Of a DNA stretch of 64,000 nt, positions 34,190 through 43,941 are shown in pieces (the first letter of the stretch is position 1; every line of letters starts with the position of its first letter). The notes under the pieces were generated by a model. That model made no database searches and had not been told where the DNA came from. It saw only the letters and a list, made by a program, of their open reading frames with translations. The stretch comes from Intrasporangiaceae bacterium URHB0013 (GTDB taxonomy: Bacteria > Actinomycetota > Actinomycetes > Actinomycetales > Dermatophilaceae). The position numbers were made by a program, and so were the translations under genes. The stretch lies in contig JIBA01000013.1 of the NCBI GenBank assembly GCA_000620545.1, positions 551,277-615,276 of the forward strand, in the 5' to 3' direction.

Positions 34190-35256
34190 CGGACTCCCTC
34201 GTCGTCCCGCAGCGTGGCCACGGGGTCAGCCAGGTGGCAGCGGATCTCACGGTTGAGCAGGCCGGGCGTCGGCCGCCACTCGGGCAGCACGGTCCAGCAC
34301 ATGTCCCCCTCGACCTGGCTCTTGAACTCGCACCGCGGGTGGAAGGAACAGCCCGACGGCAGGTTGAGCAGGCTCGGGGGGGTGCCCTTGATCGCCTTGA
34401 GCTCCTCGAGGTCCTCGGAGTGCGAGGGCAGCGACTGGAGCAGGCCGTAGGTGTAGGGCATCGAGGGCTGGGCCAGCACCTCCCTGGCGCCTCCCTTCTC
34501 GACGCCGCGACCGGCATACATCACGAGGATGTCGTCGGCCGTCTCGGCCACGACGGCCAGGTCGTGCGTGATGAGGATGACCGCGGAGCCGAACTCCTTC
34601 TGGAGCTCGTTGACGAGGTCGAGGATCTGGGCCTGGACGGTCACGTCCAGCGCCGTCGTCGGCTCGTCGGCGATGAGCAGCTTCGGGTTGTTGACCAGGC
34701 CCAGCGCGATCATCGCGCGCTGGCGCATGCCGCCCGAGAACTCGTGCGGGTAGGAGTTGGCGCGCCGCTGCGGGTTGGGGATGCCGACGAGGTCGAGCAT
34801 CTCGACCGCGCGCTTGTGCGCGATCTGCTTGCTCACCTTGTTGTGCGCCTGGTAGGCCTCGGCGATCTGCCGGCCCACCTTGTGGAACGGGTGGAGCGAG
34901 CTCTGCGGGTCCTGGAAGACCATGGCGGCCTTCGTGCTGCGGATCTTCTGGAAGGTGGCCGACGAGGCTCCGACGAGCTCGAGTCCGTCGAGCTTGATGC
35001 TTCCGGTGATCTGCGCGCGCTTGGGGTTGTGCAGGCCGAGCACCGCCATGCTGCTGACGGACTTGCCGGAGCCCGACTCGCCCACGATGGCGAGCGTCCG
35101 CCCGAGGCGAGCCTGGTACGTCAGGTTGGAGACCGCCCTGACCACGCCCTCCTCGGTCGGGAAGGCCACCGAGAGGTCGTTGACGTCGAGGACGATGTCG
35201 CCGGCGTTGCGCGCCTCTGCGGACTGGGTCGAGATGGTGTTCGCGGTCGCGGTCAC
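34186..35256 (-). CDS. Dipeptide/oligopeptide ABC transporter ATP-binding protein (OppD/DppD type)
   Basis: A 356-residue ATPase from GTG 35256 ([17 protein letters not shown]), overlapping the permease stop by 4 nt. Walker A is [12 protein letters not shown], the Q-loop [10 protein letters not shown], the signature [14 protein letters not shown], Walker [13 protein letters not shown], and the C-terminal cluster [18 protein letters not shown]. It should pair with the OppF-like subunit as a heterodimer. Confidence 0.93.
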   Translation of the reverse strand: MTATANTISTQSAEARNAGDIVLDVNDLSVAFPTEEGVVRAVSNLTYQARLGRTLAIVGESGSGKSVSSMAVLGLHNPKRAQITGSIKLDGLELVGASSATFQKIRSTKAAMVFQDPQSSLHPFHKVGRQIAEAYQAHNKVSKQIAHKRAVEMLDLVGIPNPQRRANSYPHEFSGGMRQRAMIALGLVNNPKLLIADEPTTALDVTVQAQILDLVNELQKEFGSAVILITHDLAVVAETADDILVMYAGRGVEKGGAREVLAQPSMPYTYGLLQSLPSHSEDLEELKAIKGTPPSLLNLPSGCSFHPRCEFKSQVEGDMCWTVLPEWRPTPGLLNREIRCHLADPVATLRDDEGVR

Positions 35257-36239
35257 GAGAGCCTCACTCGCGGGTCGATGAAGGAGTACGCGATGTCGAC
35301 CACGAGGTTCATGATCACGACGACGACGGCTCCGATGAGCACCGTGCCCATGATGACGGGCAGGTCGAAGGACTTGAGCGCGGCGAGGCCACGCCGGCCG
35401 ATGCCGTCGACACCGAAGATCTGCTCGGTGATGAGCGTGCCGGTGAGCAGGGCCGCGATGTCGAGGCCCAGGATCGTCGCGATCGGGCTCATCGCGGCAC
35501 GGAAACCGTGCTTGAACAGGACGACGCGCTCGTTGATGCCCTTCGAGCGGGCGGTGCGGATGTAGTCCATCGACAGCGTCTCGATCATCGAGTTGCGGGT
35601 GTAGCGCACGTAGGACGCCGACGTCACGAGTCCGAGGATCAACGCCGGTGCGAGCATGCCCATGAAGTAGGGCCCGACTCCCGCCGATATCGAGGAGTAC
35701 TGCGGCAGGATGTTCCACAGGATGACCGGGTAGAGCGCGACGAGGAGCGCGAGCACGTAGTACGGGATCGAGCCGAGCACCTGCGAGGAGCCGACGAGCC
35801 CGCGGTCGGCCGCGGAACCGCGGCGGACCGCCGCGAGGATGCCGAGCGTCACGCCGACGGTCACGAACACGACGGCGGCCATCAGGGCCAGCACGACGGT
35901 GTTCGGGAAGCGGGTGAAGAGCTCCTCGTTGACGGAACGACGCGTCACGAACGAGAAGCCGAGGCACGGAGCACCGCAGTGGACGGTGTCGCCGGCGTAG
36001 ACGAAGTCGCGGCCGACGAAGAGACCCTTGAAGTAGGCGAAGAACTGCTCCGTGAGGGGCTTGTCCAGCCCGATGCTCTTCGTGATGGCCTCGAGACGCG
36101 CAGGGTTGCACCTGGTCTCGGGGCACATGGCCTGTGCCGGGTCCGAGGGGCCTGCGAAGAAGAGCAGGAACGACGAGACCAGCGTGGCCAGGATGACGCT
36201 CAGGGCGAGAGCCATGCGCCTGAGGATGTACGTGAGCAC
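35253..36239 (-). CDS. Dipeptide/oligopeptide ABC transporter permease (OppB/DppB type)
   Basis: A 328-residue membrane protein from GTG 36239 (MLTYILRRMALALSV), with GGAAGG 6 nt upstream. Six helices are visible, with a large loop after the first that carries three cysteines, and the ATPase-contact loop reads RTARSKGINERVVLFKHGFRAA. It follows the binding-protein gene after a 114-nt gap with a strong hairpin. Confidence 0.92.
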   Translation of the reverse strand: MLTYILRRMALALSVILATLVSSFLLFFAGPSDPAQAMCPETRCNPARLEAITKSIGLDKPLTEQFFAYFKGLFVGRDFVYAGDTVHCGAPCLGFSFVTRRSVNEELFTRFPNTVVLALMAAVVFVTVGVTLGILAAVRRGSAADRGLVGSSQVLGSIPYYVLALLVALYPVILWNILPQYSSISAGVGPYFMGMLAPALILGLVTSASYVRYTRNSMIETLSMDYIRTARSKGINERVVLFKHGFRAAMSPIATILGLDIAALLTGTLITEQIFGVDGIGRRGLAALKSFDLPVIMGTVLIGAVVVVIMNLVVDIAYSFIDPRVRLS

Positions 36240-36268
36240 GTTTTGCCTTCCAAACGAGGTGGGCGCCG

Positions 36269-36303
36269 GTGGTGGGGGCCCGGATGTCCCGGGCCCCCAC
36301 CAC
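36269..36303 (-). terminator. Intercistronic GC hairpin between binding-protein and permease genes
   Basis: GTGGTGGGGGCCCGG (36269-36283) pairs perfectly with its complement at 36289-36303 across a five-base loop, giving a 15-bp stem. No T tract follows. A hairpin directly after a binding-protein gene in an importer operon usually stabilises the upstream message or causes partial termination, making binding protein more abundant than permeases. Confidence 0.65.
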
Positions 36304-36353
36304 GGCTGTCAGTTCAGATCTTGCTCTCCCGGAGGAGCGCTGTCACTGCCGAC

Positions 36354-38132
36354 TTACTGGTCCAGCCAGATCTTCGTGATCTCCGGCATGCCCTTGTTGG
36401 GGTTGGGGATCACGTTCTTGACCTTCGTGCCGAACACGAAGTTGCCCTTGTCGTTGTAGTCCGGGATGGCCAGGAGGTAGGTCTCCGTGAGCCACTTGTC
36501 CATCTTGCCCCACTCCGGACCCTGCTCGGTGATCGAGAGGTTCTGGATGCGCTTGATCTCGGCGTCGATCTTGGCGTCGGAGAAGTTGCCGAAGCTCGTA
36601 CCACCCTGCGACATGGAGATCGTGCCGAAGGTCGGCGGGATGATCGAGTCAGCCGACGGCCAGTCGAAGCACCAGCCACGCGGCGACTGGAGCATGTTGT
36701 ACTTGCCCTTGGGGTCACCGGCAAGCTTGCGGCGCTCAGCCGACGGCGCACCGATGTCCTGGACCTTGAAGCCGGCCTTCTGGAAGGCCTGCTTGCGGAC
36801 CTGGTTGACCTTCTGGGCCGTGTCGTCGTCGTTCGTGTAGTAGTAGATGAGCTCGAACGGCTTGTCCGGGCCGTAGCCGGCCGCGGCCAGCATCTCCTTG
36901 GCCTTGGCGGGGTCACCGTCGCCCTGACCGTTCATCTTGAAGCCCGGAGCGGCCTCGGCCACGTAGTCCGTGTGGCCGGGGATCTGCGGCGGGATGATCG
37001 TGCTGGCGGGCGAGAACGAGTGCGTCGTCTCGCCGCCGGCCTTGTGGATCGAGTCGAACGGGTAGGCGACGGCGATCGCCTTGCGCACCTCGAGCGGGAT
37101 CTTGCGCGCGTCCATGTTGACCATGATCACGCAGGAGGACGGGCCCTCCGCGTACTGCGACTTCTTCTCGCCCTCGATCTGCGAGATGAGCGACGAGTCG
37201 ATGGCGTCCCAGTTGAGCGAGCTGGCGTCGTCGCCGTTGGAGGCGAGGATGGCCGTCTGCGTCTTGACGATGTCCTGGCCGAACTTGAAGTGGAACCCGT
37301 CGGGGTAGTTGTTGCGCGCCGGGTCGGTGTTGGGGTCCCAGTTGGGGTTGCGCTTGAGCGTCAGCTCGGTGCCCGGGGTGTACTTGTCGAACATGTACGG
37401 GCCGGTGGCCAGCGGGTGCAGCTGGTAGTCGGCCTTCTTGTCCTTCGCCTCGGGGATCGGCGTGAACTGGTTGAAGGAGACGAAGTAGGGCAGCGTCTCG
37501 AAGCGCTTCTCGAGGTGGAAGACAACGGTCTTGTCGTCCGTCGCCTCGACGCTGTTCCAGTTCTTGTCACCCTTGTAGGGGCCCTGGTAGTCGGCGCCGT
37601 TCTTGAAGAACTCGCGCTGGTACGTCGGGCCGTTCGCCGCGAGGTCGGGGTCGAACGACCGCTTGGCGGCGAAGACGATGTCCGCGGCCTTGACCGGGCT
37701 GCCGTCCTCGTACTTGATGCCGTCCTTGAGCGTGAAGGTCCACGTCAGGCCGTCCTCGGACGCCTTGCCGAGGTCGGTCGCGAGGTCCGGGACCAGGACC
37801 ATGTGGTTGTCCTTCCACGTGAACGTGGTGAGGGCCCGGTGGCTCAGCGAGAAGATGACCGCCGTGTCCTGGTAGAACTGGTCGCTCGGGTCGAAGTTGG
37901 CCGGAACGGTGTTGTAGGGCACCGTCAGGATGCCGCCCTTCTTGGCACCGGGGATCTCCGGCGCGGGGCCCTTGGCGTTCGGGTCGAGGGCGGCGCCCGC
38001 CTTGTCGACCGGTGCGTTGCCGCCGTTGGTGCCGTTGCCGGCACCGCCGGTGTTGGCTGCGGGGGCGCCGCAGGCCGCGACGAAGCCGAGGGAAGCCGCG
38101 GCTCCCACGGTCAGGACTTTGGTCCAGCGCAT
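36354..38132 (-). CDS. Peptide ABC transporter substrate-binding lipoprotein (SBP family 5)
   Basis: A 592-residue protein from ATG 38132 (MRWTKVLTVGAAASLGFVAAC) with AGGGAG 9 nt upstream. The lipobox is at Cys21, followed by an Asn/Gly-rich linker. The family 5 fold is shown by LTWTFTLKDGIKYEDGSPVKAADIVFA, YDQTATGPYMF-like HPLATGPYMFDKY, and VRKAIAVAYPFD. It captures the peptide or other solute outside the membrane; specificity cannot be read from the sequence. Confidence 0.92.
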   Translation of the reverse strand: MRWTKVLTVGAAASLGFVAACGAPAANTGGAGNGTNGGNAPVDKAGAALDPNAKGPAPEIPGAKKGGILTVPYNTVPANFDPSDQFYQDTAVIFSLSHRALTTFTWKDNHMVLVPDLATDLGKASEDGLTWTFTLKDGIKYEDGSPVKAADIVFAAKRSFDPDLAANGPTYQREFFKNGADYQGPYKGDKNWNSVEATDDKTVVFHLEKRFETLPYFVSFNQFTPIPEAKDKKADYQLHPLATGPYMFDKYTPGTELTLKRNPNWDPNTDPARNNYPDGFHFKFGQDIVKTQTAILASNGDDASSLNWDAIDSSLISQIEGEKKSQYAEGPSSCVIMVNMDARKIPLEVRKAIAVAYPFDSIHKAGGETTHSFSPASTIIPPQIPGHTDYVAEAAPGFKMNGQGDGDPAKAKEMLAAAGYGPDKPFELIYYYTNDDDTAQKVNQVRKQAFQKAGFKVQDIGAPSAERRKLAGDPKGKYNMLQSPRGWCFDWPSADSIIPPTFGTISMSQGGTSFGNFSDAKIDAEIKRIQNLSITEQGPEWGKMDKWLTETYLLAIPDYNDKGNFVFGTKVKNVIPNPNKGMPEITKIWLDQ

Positions 38133-38158
38133 TGTTGTTTGCTCCCTTTTGTGCTTGT

Positions 38159-38175
38159 CCCGGCGTTTTGCCGGG
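38159..38175 (-). repeat. Small intercistronic hairpin between DppC-like and binding-protein genes
   Basis: CCCGGC (38159-38164), loop of five bases with four T/A, GCCGGG (38170-38175). It lies in the 74-nt gap, about 20 nt before the binding-protein Shine-Dalgarno, and could mark a processing point so that the binding-protein message starts with a protected end. Confidence 0.5.
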
Positions 38176-38206
38176 AACATCTGGTGACCGATGAGCCCGG
38201 TGGGGG

Positions 38207-39247
38207 TCAACGGCGGCTGGTGGGGTCGAAGGCGTCGCGGATCGAGTCACCGAGCAGGCTCAGTGCCAGGACGAGGAGCGACAGGCCGATGACGGAGGGC
38301 CAGAGCCACAGCGGATAGGTGGCGAAGAGGTTCTGGGCGTCGGCGATGGTGCGGCCCCACGACGCGGTGGGCTCGACGAGTCCGGCACCGAGGTAGCTCA
38401 GCGTCGCCTCGTACGTGATGTACGCCGGGACGGCGATCGAGGCGGAGACGATGATCGGGCCGACGAGGTTGGGCAGGATCTCGCGGAAGAGGATCGAGCG
38501 CGTCGGGACGCCGATGGCGCGGGCGGCCTGGACGAACTCCCGCTCGCGCAGGCTCTTGACCTCGCCGCGCACGAGTCGCGCCAGCCCCATCCAGCCGAAG
38601 ACGACGAGGATGACGATGAGGACGACGAACCGGATGGTGGAGGTCTCCTCGGCCGTGAGGTCACCGCCGGCGGCGATGCGCTTCTGCATGATCGGGATGA
38701 TCGCGATCACGAGGAGCAGGATCGGCAGCGACAGGAAGAAGTCGATGACCCAGGAGATGAACTTGTCCGACGCGCCACCGAGGTAGCCGCCGATGAGCCC
38801 GAGCGTCACGCCGATGAGGGTCGATGCGAACGCGGCGACGAAGCCGATGATGAGCGAGGGTCGGGCACCGTAGGCCCAGCGGGCGAAGAGGTCACGCCCC
38901 AGACGCGGCTCGACACCCAGCCAGTGCGCCGAGCTGGGACCGACGGTCGGCAGACCGTTGAAGTCGACGAGCTCGGTGTGCACGGTTCCGACGTCGGCCT
39001 TGGCGCCGGTGATGGGGTCGACGGCCTCGAGCGAGACGAGGAGCGGAGCGAAGATCGCGACGAGGAGGAAGAACAGGATGATGACGGAGCAGACGATGGC
39101 GACCTTGTCCTGCTTCAGCCGGGCCCAGGCCACCTGACCGGGAGAACGACCGGTGCGGACGTCCTTGGTCTCGGGGGCCGTCGTCGAAGCCGTCTCCTCA
39201 GATACCTCGATCAGCGTTCCTGCTGAGGGCTCCGGCATTGCGTTCAA
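38207..39247 (-). CDS. Dipeptide/oligopeptide ABC transporter permease (OppC/DppC type)
   Basis: A 346-residue permease. TTG 39247 (MNAMPEPSAG) is favoured because GGATGGAG lies 8 nt upstream; ATG 39238 is the alternative. The N-terminal OppC domain is followed by six helices and the EAA-type loop RAIGVPTRSILFREILPNLVGPI. It is the first gene of the operon, which is unusual as the binding protein normally comes first. Confidence 0.9.
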   Translation of the reverse strand: MNAMPEPSAGTLIEVSEETASTTAPETKDVRTGRSPGQVAWARLKQDKVAIVCSVIILFFLLVAIFAPLLVSLEAVDPITGAKADVGTVHTELVDFNGLPTVGPSSAHWLGVEPRLGRDLFARWAYGARPSLIIGFVAAFASTLIGVTLGLIGGYLGGASDKFISWVIDFFLSLPILLLVIAIIPIMQKRIAAGGDLTAEETSTIRFVVLIVILVVFGWMGLARLVRGEVKSLREREFVQAARAIGVPTRSILFREILPNLVGPIIVSASIAVPAYITYEATLSYLGAGLVEPTASWGRTIADAQNLFATYPLWLWPSVIGLSLLVLALSLLGDSIRDAFDPTSRR

Positions 39248-39507
39248 CGCGTTGTCTCCATCCTTGTGGGATCACATCCGACCGGGGTTCACGTCACCCG
39301 GGCCGCCCTCGGGAGCACACCAGATGATCCGGGTACCACCCCCGCCGGGACGACGTGAGCCTGCCACACAGTTTCGCGCTGTCCAAGCATCGAGACGTGC
39401 ATGGATGGCAAATCGTTACCGAGCCGGACCTGCCGCAACACGATGTCCGCCGACACCCGGCCGGGCCCGGACATTGGCCCAACACGCACGGTCGGCCGGC
39501 TCCTCCG
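39248..39507. other. Intergenic region between rarA and the peptide ABC operon
   Basis: This 260-nt gap should hold the ABC operon promoter and the end of the rarA transcript. A possible minus-strand -35 TTGGAC is near 39385, but no good -10 follows. An imperfect stem-loop TGTCCG...CGGACA spans 39444-39473 around a self-complementary CCCGGCCGGG core. No gene was seen. Confidence 0.45.
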
Positions 39508-40911
39508 TCACTCCGTGCGCGTGCGTCCCAGACGTCCCGAGAGCCATTCCCACCGGGCCCGGAGACGCTCCTCGAAGCCCCGGTCCGTGGGCCGGTAGTA
39601 GCTGACGGCGTCGTGCAGGTCGTCGGGGAGGTACTGCTGTGCGGCGACGCCGTCGGGCTCGTCGTGGGCGTAGACGTACCCCTTGCCGTGGCCGAGCCGC
39701 TCGGCCCCCGCGTAACCGCTCCCCCGCAGGTGCGCGGGGACCACCCCACCGCGCCCCGCGCGGACGTCGGCGATCGCCTCGTTGATGCCGAGGTATGCCG
39801 CATTGGACTTGGGTGCCATGGCGTTGTGCACGACCGCCTGGGCCAGGATGATCCGGGCCTCGGGCATGCCGATCTGGGCCACCGCGTGCATCGCGGCCAC
39901 GGCGGTCTGAAGGGCCGTCGGGTCCCCCATGCCCACGTCCTCGCTCGCCGAGATCACGATGCGGCGGGCGATGAAGCGTGGGTCCTCTCCCGCTTCGAGC
40001 ATCCGCGCGAGGTAGTGCAGGGCGGCGTCGACGTCGCTGCCTCGCATCGACTTGATCAGGGCGCTCGCGACGTCATAGTGCTGGTCGCCGGCGCGGTCGT
40101 AGCGCACGGCCGCCTGGGCGACGGCCTGCTCCACATGGGCGAGGGTGACCTCGACGGGGTCGTCGGTCATCCGGCCGGGCGGCTGGGCGTCGAGGGCGAC
40201 GCCGGCCGCGGCCTCGAGGGAGGTCAGCGCTCGGCGCGCGTCACCCCCGGCCACCCGCACGAGGTGGTCGGTGGCGTCTGCAGCGAGGGTGTGGGCGCCG
40301 CCGAACCCCCGCTCGTCGGTGAGTGCTGCGGCGAGCAGCTCCGCGATCTCCTCGTCGGACAGCGACTCGAGTGTGACGAGCACCGACCGCGACAGCAGGG
40401 GGGAGATGATGCTGAAGGACGGGTTCTCGGTGGTGGCCGCGACGAGGATGACGGTGCGGTTCTCGACGCCGGGGAGCAGCGCGTCCTGCTGGGCCTTGGT
40501 GAAGCGGTGGATCTCGTCGAGGAAGAGGACGGTCTGGCGCGAGTACAGGTCTCGCTCGCGGACGGCGGATTCCATGACCGAGCGGACGTCCTTGACGCCG
40601 GCCGTGACGGCCGAGAGCTCGACGAACCGGCGGTCCGCGGCCGTCGCGACGAGGTGCGCGAGCGTCGTCTTGCCCGTGCCCGGAGGGCCCCAGAGGATGG
40701 CGGACAACGGGCCAGCCGCCCCACCGGAGCCCTCGATGAGCCGGCGCAGCGGGCTGCCGGGGCGCAGCACCTTGGTCTGGCCCCGGACCTCCTCGAGGGA
40801 GCGCGGGCGCATGCGGACGGCGAGCGGGACGACGCCGGCCGAGGCAGGCTGTTCACCGCGGTCGGCGGCGGAGGCCGCACCGAAGAGGTCCTCCGTGCTG
40901 TTCGACATCAC
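39508..40911 (-). CDS. rarA: Replication-associated recombination protein RarA (MgsA-type AAA+ ATPase)
   Basis: A 467-residue clamp-loader-like ATPase. Walker [14 protein letters not shown] and Walker [20 protein letters not shown] are clear, with the RarA-type C-terminal [17 protein letters not shown] segment and [15 protein letters not shown] 40911 and ATG 40908 ([10 protein letters not shown]) are both possible; minus-strand TAGCCT lies 6 nt before the GTG, suggesting a leaderless start. It is divergent from the MMPL gene, with only 17 nt between starts. Confidence 0.93.
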   Translation of the reverse strand: MMSNSTEDLFGAASAADRGEQPASAGVVPLAVRMRPRSLEEVRGQTKVLRPGSPLRRLIEGSGGAAGPLSAILWGPPGTGKTTLAHLVATAADRRFVELSAVTAGVKDVRSVMESAVRERDLYSRQTVLFLDEIHRFTKAQQDALLPGVENRTVILVAATTENPSFSIISPLLSRSVLVTLESLSDEEIAELLAAALTDERGFGGAHTLAADATDHLVRVAGGDARRALTSLEAAAGVALDAQPPGRMTDDPVEVTLAHVEQAVAQAAVRYDRAGDQHYDVASALIKSMRGSDVDAALHYLARMLEAGEDPRFIARRIVISASEDVGMGDPTALQTAVAAMHAVAQIGMPEARIILAQAVVHNAMAPKSNAAYLGINEAIADVRAGRGGVVPAHLRGSGYAGAERLGHGKGYVYAHDEPDGVAAQQYLPDDLHDAVSYYRPTDRGFEERLRARWEWLSGRLGRTRTE

Positions 40912-40928
40912 TGTGGAAGGCTATCCGC

Positions 40929-43124
40929 GTGCAACACCCGTCATCCGCAGACCTGGCGCCCCGTAGCCGTCTGGCTCGTCTCGGCGGACTCATCGCCCGG
41001 CACCCGCGCACCTGGGTGGTGGCGTGGGCCGTCATCGCCGTCACGTGCTTCGCCGTCGCGGTCGGCGGCGTGACCGGGGAGTCGCTCTTCGAACGGCTCC
41101 ACTCGGGCGCGCCGACCGTGGAGTCCGAGTCCTCGAGAGCACAGGAGGTCATCGCCGAGAGCCAGCCGGCTCTCGAGACGTTGACCATGCAGGTGACCGG
41201 AGCCGACCTCGCAGACGCCGCGACGGTGCAGGAGGGCGCGTCCGCGACGCGCGCGCTCGCACAGGTCCCCGGTGTCAAGAGCGTACGGTCACCGCTGCTC
41301 GCGCCGGGCGGCGTCACCGACCCCTCGGCGGCGCCGCTCGTCAAGGGCGGCACCCCGGCCGCCGGTGGCTTCGTCACGGTCGTCGACTTCGACCCCGGTC
41401 TCGACGAGGCCGCGCAGGAGACCGCCGAGACGCAGGCCGAGGCGCGCCTGCTCGCCGTCGCGACCGCCGTGCACGGCCAGGGCTCGGTCGGCAGCACGAG
41501 CAAGGTCATCGAGGCCGTCACGACCACCGTCGAGCGCGACCTGCTGCGCGGTGAGGGCATCGCCCTGCCACTCACCTTCCTCGTCATGTTCTTCGTCTTC
41601 GGCGGCTTCGTCGCTGCAGGCATGCCGATCATCGGGGCCGTCGTCTCCATCGGCGGAGCGCTGCTGTCGCTCTTCGTCTTCTCGCACGTCGTCGAGCTGG
41701 ACGCCACCGTCGTCAACATCGTGACCCTGCTCGGCCTCGGGCTCTCCATCGACTACGGCCTGCTCACGGTGAGCCGCTTCCGTGAGGAGCTTGCCCACCG
41801 CAAGCACGACGTCCCGACACGGGAGGAGGTCGCGCGCGCCGCCGAGCTGACCGTGGCGACGGCCGGCCGCACCGTTCTCTTCTCCGGGCTGACCGTGGCG
41901 ATCGCCCTGGCAGGTCTGCTCATCTTCGAGGCGTCGATCATGCGTGCCATCGGTGTGGCCGGGGTCAGCGTCGTCCTCGTCGCCATGGTCGTCGCCATCA
42001 CGCTCGTGCCCGCGCTCTGCGTCGTGGGGGCAAAACGCTTGTCCCGCAAGGCTGCTGAGCCGGCCTCCGACGTCGGCGTCTTCTCGCGCCTGGCCGTCGG
42101 TGTGCAGCGCCATCCCGTGCTCGTGATCGTCGGTGTCGTCGTCGCCCTCGTGACCCTGGCGCTGCCGGCCCTCTCCATGAGGCTCACGTCGTCGGGCACC
42201 GAGCTGCTCCCGAGGGATGCGCCGCAGCGGGTCTTCTTCGAGCAGCTCGGCCAGGACTACCCCGCCCTCTCGGCCCCGGAGGTGACCGTCGTCGCGCGAA
42301 CCTCCGACACGTCCGCCGCCACCTCGTGGGCCGAGCAGTTCCGGACCAGTCCGGGTGTCGAGGGGCTCGTCGTCCGACCGCTCGGGAGCGACGACCAGCG
42401 CATCGACATCCGCGTCGCGGGACGGCCGACGTCCGACGAGGCGCAAAACCTCGTGACGGCGATCCGGGACACGAGCGCTCCCTTCGACACGCTGACGACG
42501 GGTCAGGCCGCCGGCCAGCTCGACTTCCTCGACTCCATGTCGGACCGCGCGCCATATGCCGTGGCCCTCGTCGTGCTCGGCACCTTCGTCCTGCTCTTCC
42601 TCATGACGGGGTCCGTGGTCCTTCCGGTCAAGGCCTTGCTGCTCAACGTGATCTCGCTCGGGGCCGCGCTCGGCGTCGTCGTGTGGATCTTCCAGCAGGG
42701 CCACCTCGAGGGGCTGCTCCGCTTCTCGTCCGTCGGGGCCGTGGAATCCATGGTGCCCTTCCTCGTGCTCGCCTTCGGGTTCGGCCTGTCCATGGACTAC
42801 GAGGTGTTCCTGCTCGCGCGGATCGTCGAGTTCCACCGGCAGGGTGTCGGGAACGACCGCGCCGTCTCGCTCGGCCTCCAGCGCACCGGGCGCATCATCA
42901 CGTCGGCGGCCCTGCTCATCGTCATCGTCTTCGGCGGTTTCGTCGCCGGCGACATCCTCATCATCAAGCAGATGGGCGTGGCCCTCGTGGCGGCCGTCGC
43001 CATCGACGCGACGCTGGTGCGAATGCTGCTCGTCCCCGCGACGATGACGGTGCTCGGCCGGTGGAACTGGTGGGCACCCGCGCCACTCCGGCGCCTCCAT
43101 GAGCGCTTCGGGATCACCGAGTGA
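40929..43124 (+). CDS. MMPL/RND family membrane transporter
   Basis: A 731-residue protein from GTG 40929 (MQHPSSADLAPRSRLAR) with GGAAGG 8 nt upstream. It has two homologous halves, each with a helix, an extracytoplasmic domain and five more helices; the GLSIDYGLLTVSRFREEL and GFGLSMDYEVFLLARIVE motifs with Asp/Tyr pairs are typical of the proton-relay in MMPL transporters. Lipid or drug export is the family role. The GNAT gene downstream overlaps its stop by 4 nt. Confidence 0.9.
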   Translation: MQHPSSADLAPRSRLARLGGLIARHPRTWVVAWAVIAVTCFAVAVGGVTGESLFERLHSGAPTVESESSRAQEVIAESQPALETLTMQVTGADLADAATVQEGASATRALAQVPGVKSVRSPLLAPGGVTDPSAAPLVKGGTPAAGGFVTVVDFDPGLDEAAQETAETQAEARLLAVATAVHGQGSVGSTSKVIEAVTTTVERDLLRGEGIALPLTFLVMFFVFGGFVAAGMPIIGAVVSIGGALLSLFVFSHVVELDATVVNIVTLLGLGLSIDYGLLTVSRFREELAHRKHDVPTREEVARAAELTVATAGRTVLFSGLTVAIALAGLLIFEASIMRAIGVAGVSVVLVAMVVAITLVPALCVVGAKRLSRKAAEPASDVGVFSRLAVGVQRHPVLVIVGVVVALVTLALPALSMRLTSSGTELLPRDAPQRVFFEQLGQDYPALSAPEVTVVARTSDTSAATSWAEQFRTSPGVEGLVVRPLGSDDQRIDIRVAGRPTSDEAQNLVTAIRDTSAPFDTLTTGQAAGQLDFLDSMSDRAPYAVALVVLGTFVLLFLMTGSVVLPVKALLLNVISLGAALGVVVWIFQQGHLEGLLRFSSVGAVESMVPFLVLAFGFGLSMDYEVFLLARIVEFHRQGVGNDRAVSLGLQRTGRIITSAALLIVIVFGGFVAGDILIIKQMGVALVAAVAIDATLVRMLLVPATMTVLGRWNWWAPAPLRRLHERFGITE

Positions 43125-43885
43125 CCGCCGTCGTCACCGCGCACGGGCTCGAGGACCTGCTGCGTGCGACCGGCAGCCACCCGTTCGTCCGGTGGGAGGT
43201 CACCGATGAGCTCGCCGCGACGTGGTGGGGTTCGTCCGACGCCGTGGCGTTCCAGCGCACCCGCAAGAGGGTGGGCCGCACGGTGAACGTCCTCGGTGGC
43301 GACGACGGGGTCACGGTCCTGCTCGACAACCTGCCGGAGATCGCGGCCACCGTCTCCCCCGAGCGTCGCGCCTTCTCGGTCAGCGTGCCGCAGCACCTGG
43401 AGCCGCAGCTGAGGGAGCGCTACCGCGTTCTGGACGGCGGTGACTGGGAATGGTTCCACACGATTACTGCCCCGGACGAGCACCCTTCGCACGAGCGCGT
43501 GGTGCCCATCGACGACGTCTCCCGCGCCGCCGAGGTCCGCTCGTTCCTCGAGGCGCACTCCCCCACCGCGGACACCGAGCCGGGCAGGGGCGAGCGCTGG
43601 TTCGCGGTCGAGGATCCCGACGGTTCGCTCTGCGCGGTCGCCGCCTGGGGCACCACACGCGCTGGAGCACCGCACCTGTCGTCCGTCGCCGTCGACACCC
43701 GGTTGCGGGGGCGGGGCCTCGGCCGGACGATCGTCGGTGCCGTCACCGCGCTTGCCGTCGCCGAGACCGGGGTCTGCACTCTGGGGATGTACTCCGACAA
43801 CGAGGTCGCGCGCGCTCTCTACCTGTCGCTCGGCTACGACCGTGTGTGCGCCTGGTCGAGCCGCCCCGTCGTCATCGGCCGCTGA
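43121..43885 (+). CDS. GNAT-family N-acetyltransferase
   Basis: A 254-residue protein from GTG 43121, with GTGA overlap with the MMPL stop. The C-terminal half has the acetyl-CoA-binding loop VDTRLRGRGLGRTIVGAVTALA and GMYSDNEVARALYLSLGYDRV. The N-terminal half (about 1-120) is not typical and may be a degenerate GNAT repeat. The substrate is unknown; translational coupling suggests joint expression with the transporter. Confidence 0.82.
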   Translation: MTAVVTAHGLEDLLRATGSHPFVRWEVTDELAATWWGSSDAVAFQRTRKRVGRTVNVLGGDDGVTVLLDNLPEIAATVSPERRAFSVSVPQHLEPQLRERYRVLDGGDWEWFHTITAPDEHPSHERVVPIDDVSRAAEVRSFLEAHSPTADTEPGRGERWFAVEDPDGSLCAVAAWGTTRAGAPHLSSVAVDTRLRGRGLGRTIVGAVTALAVAETGVCTLGMYSDNEVARALYLSLGYDRVCAWSSRPVVIGR

Positions 43886-43941
43886 CGACGACCCGCCCGG
43901 AGACCTTGTCCCCGGCGCGAGGACCCGAGGATGCTGGTCGG

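Noticed and set aside
35508..38318. A 936-codon open frame on the + strand
   Set aside because: Antisense to the peptide permease and binding-protein genes, which have lipobox, helices and conserved motifs.
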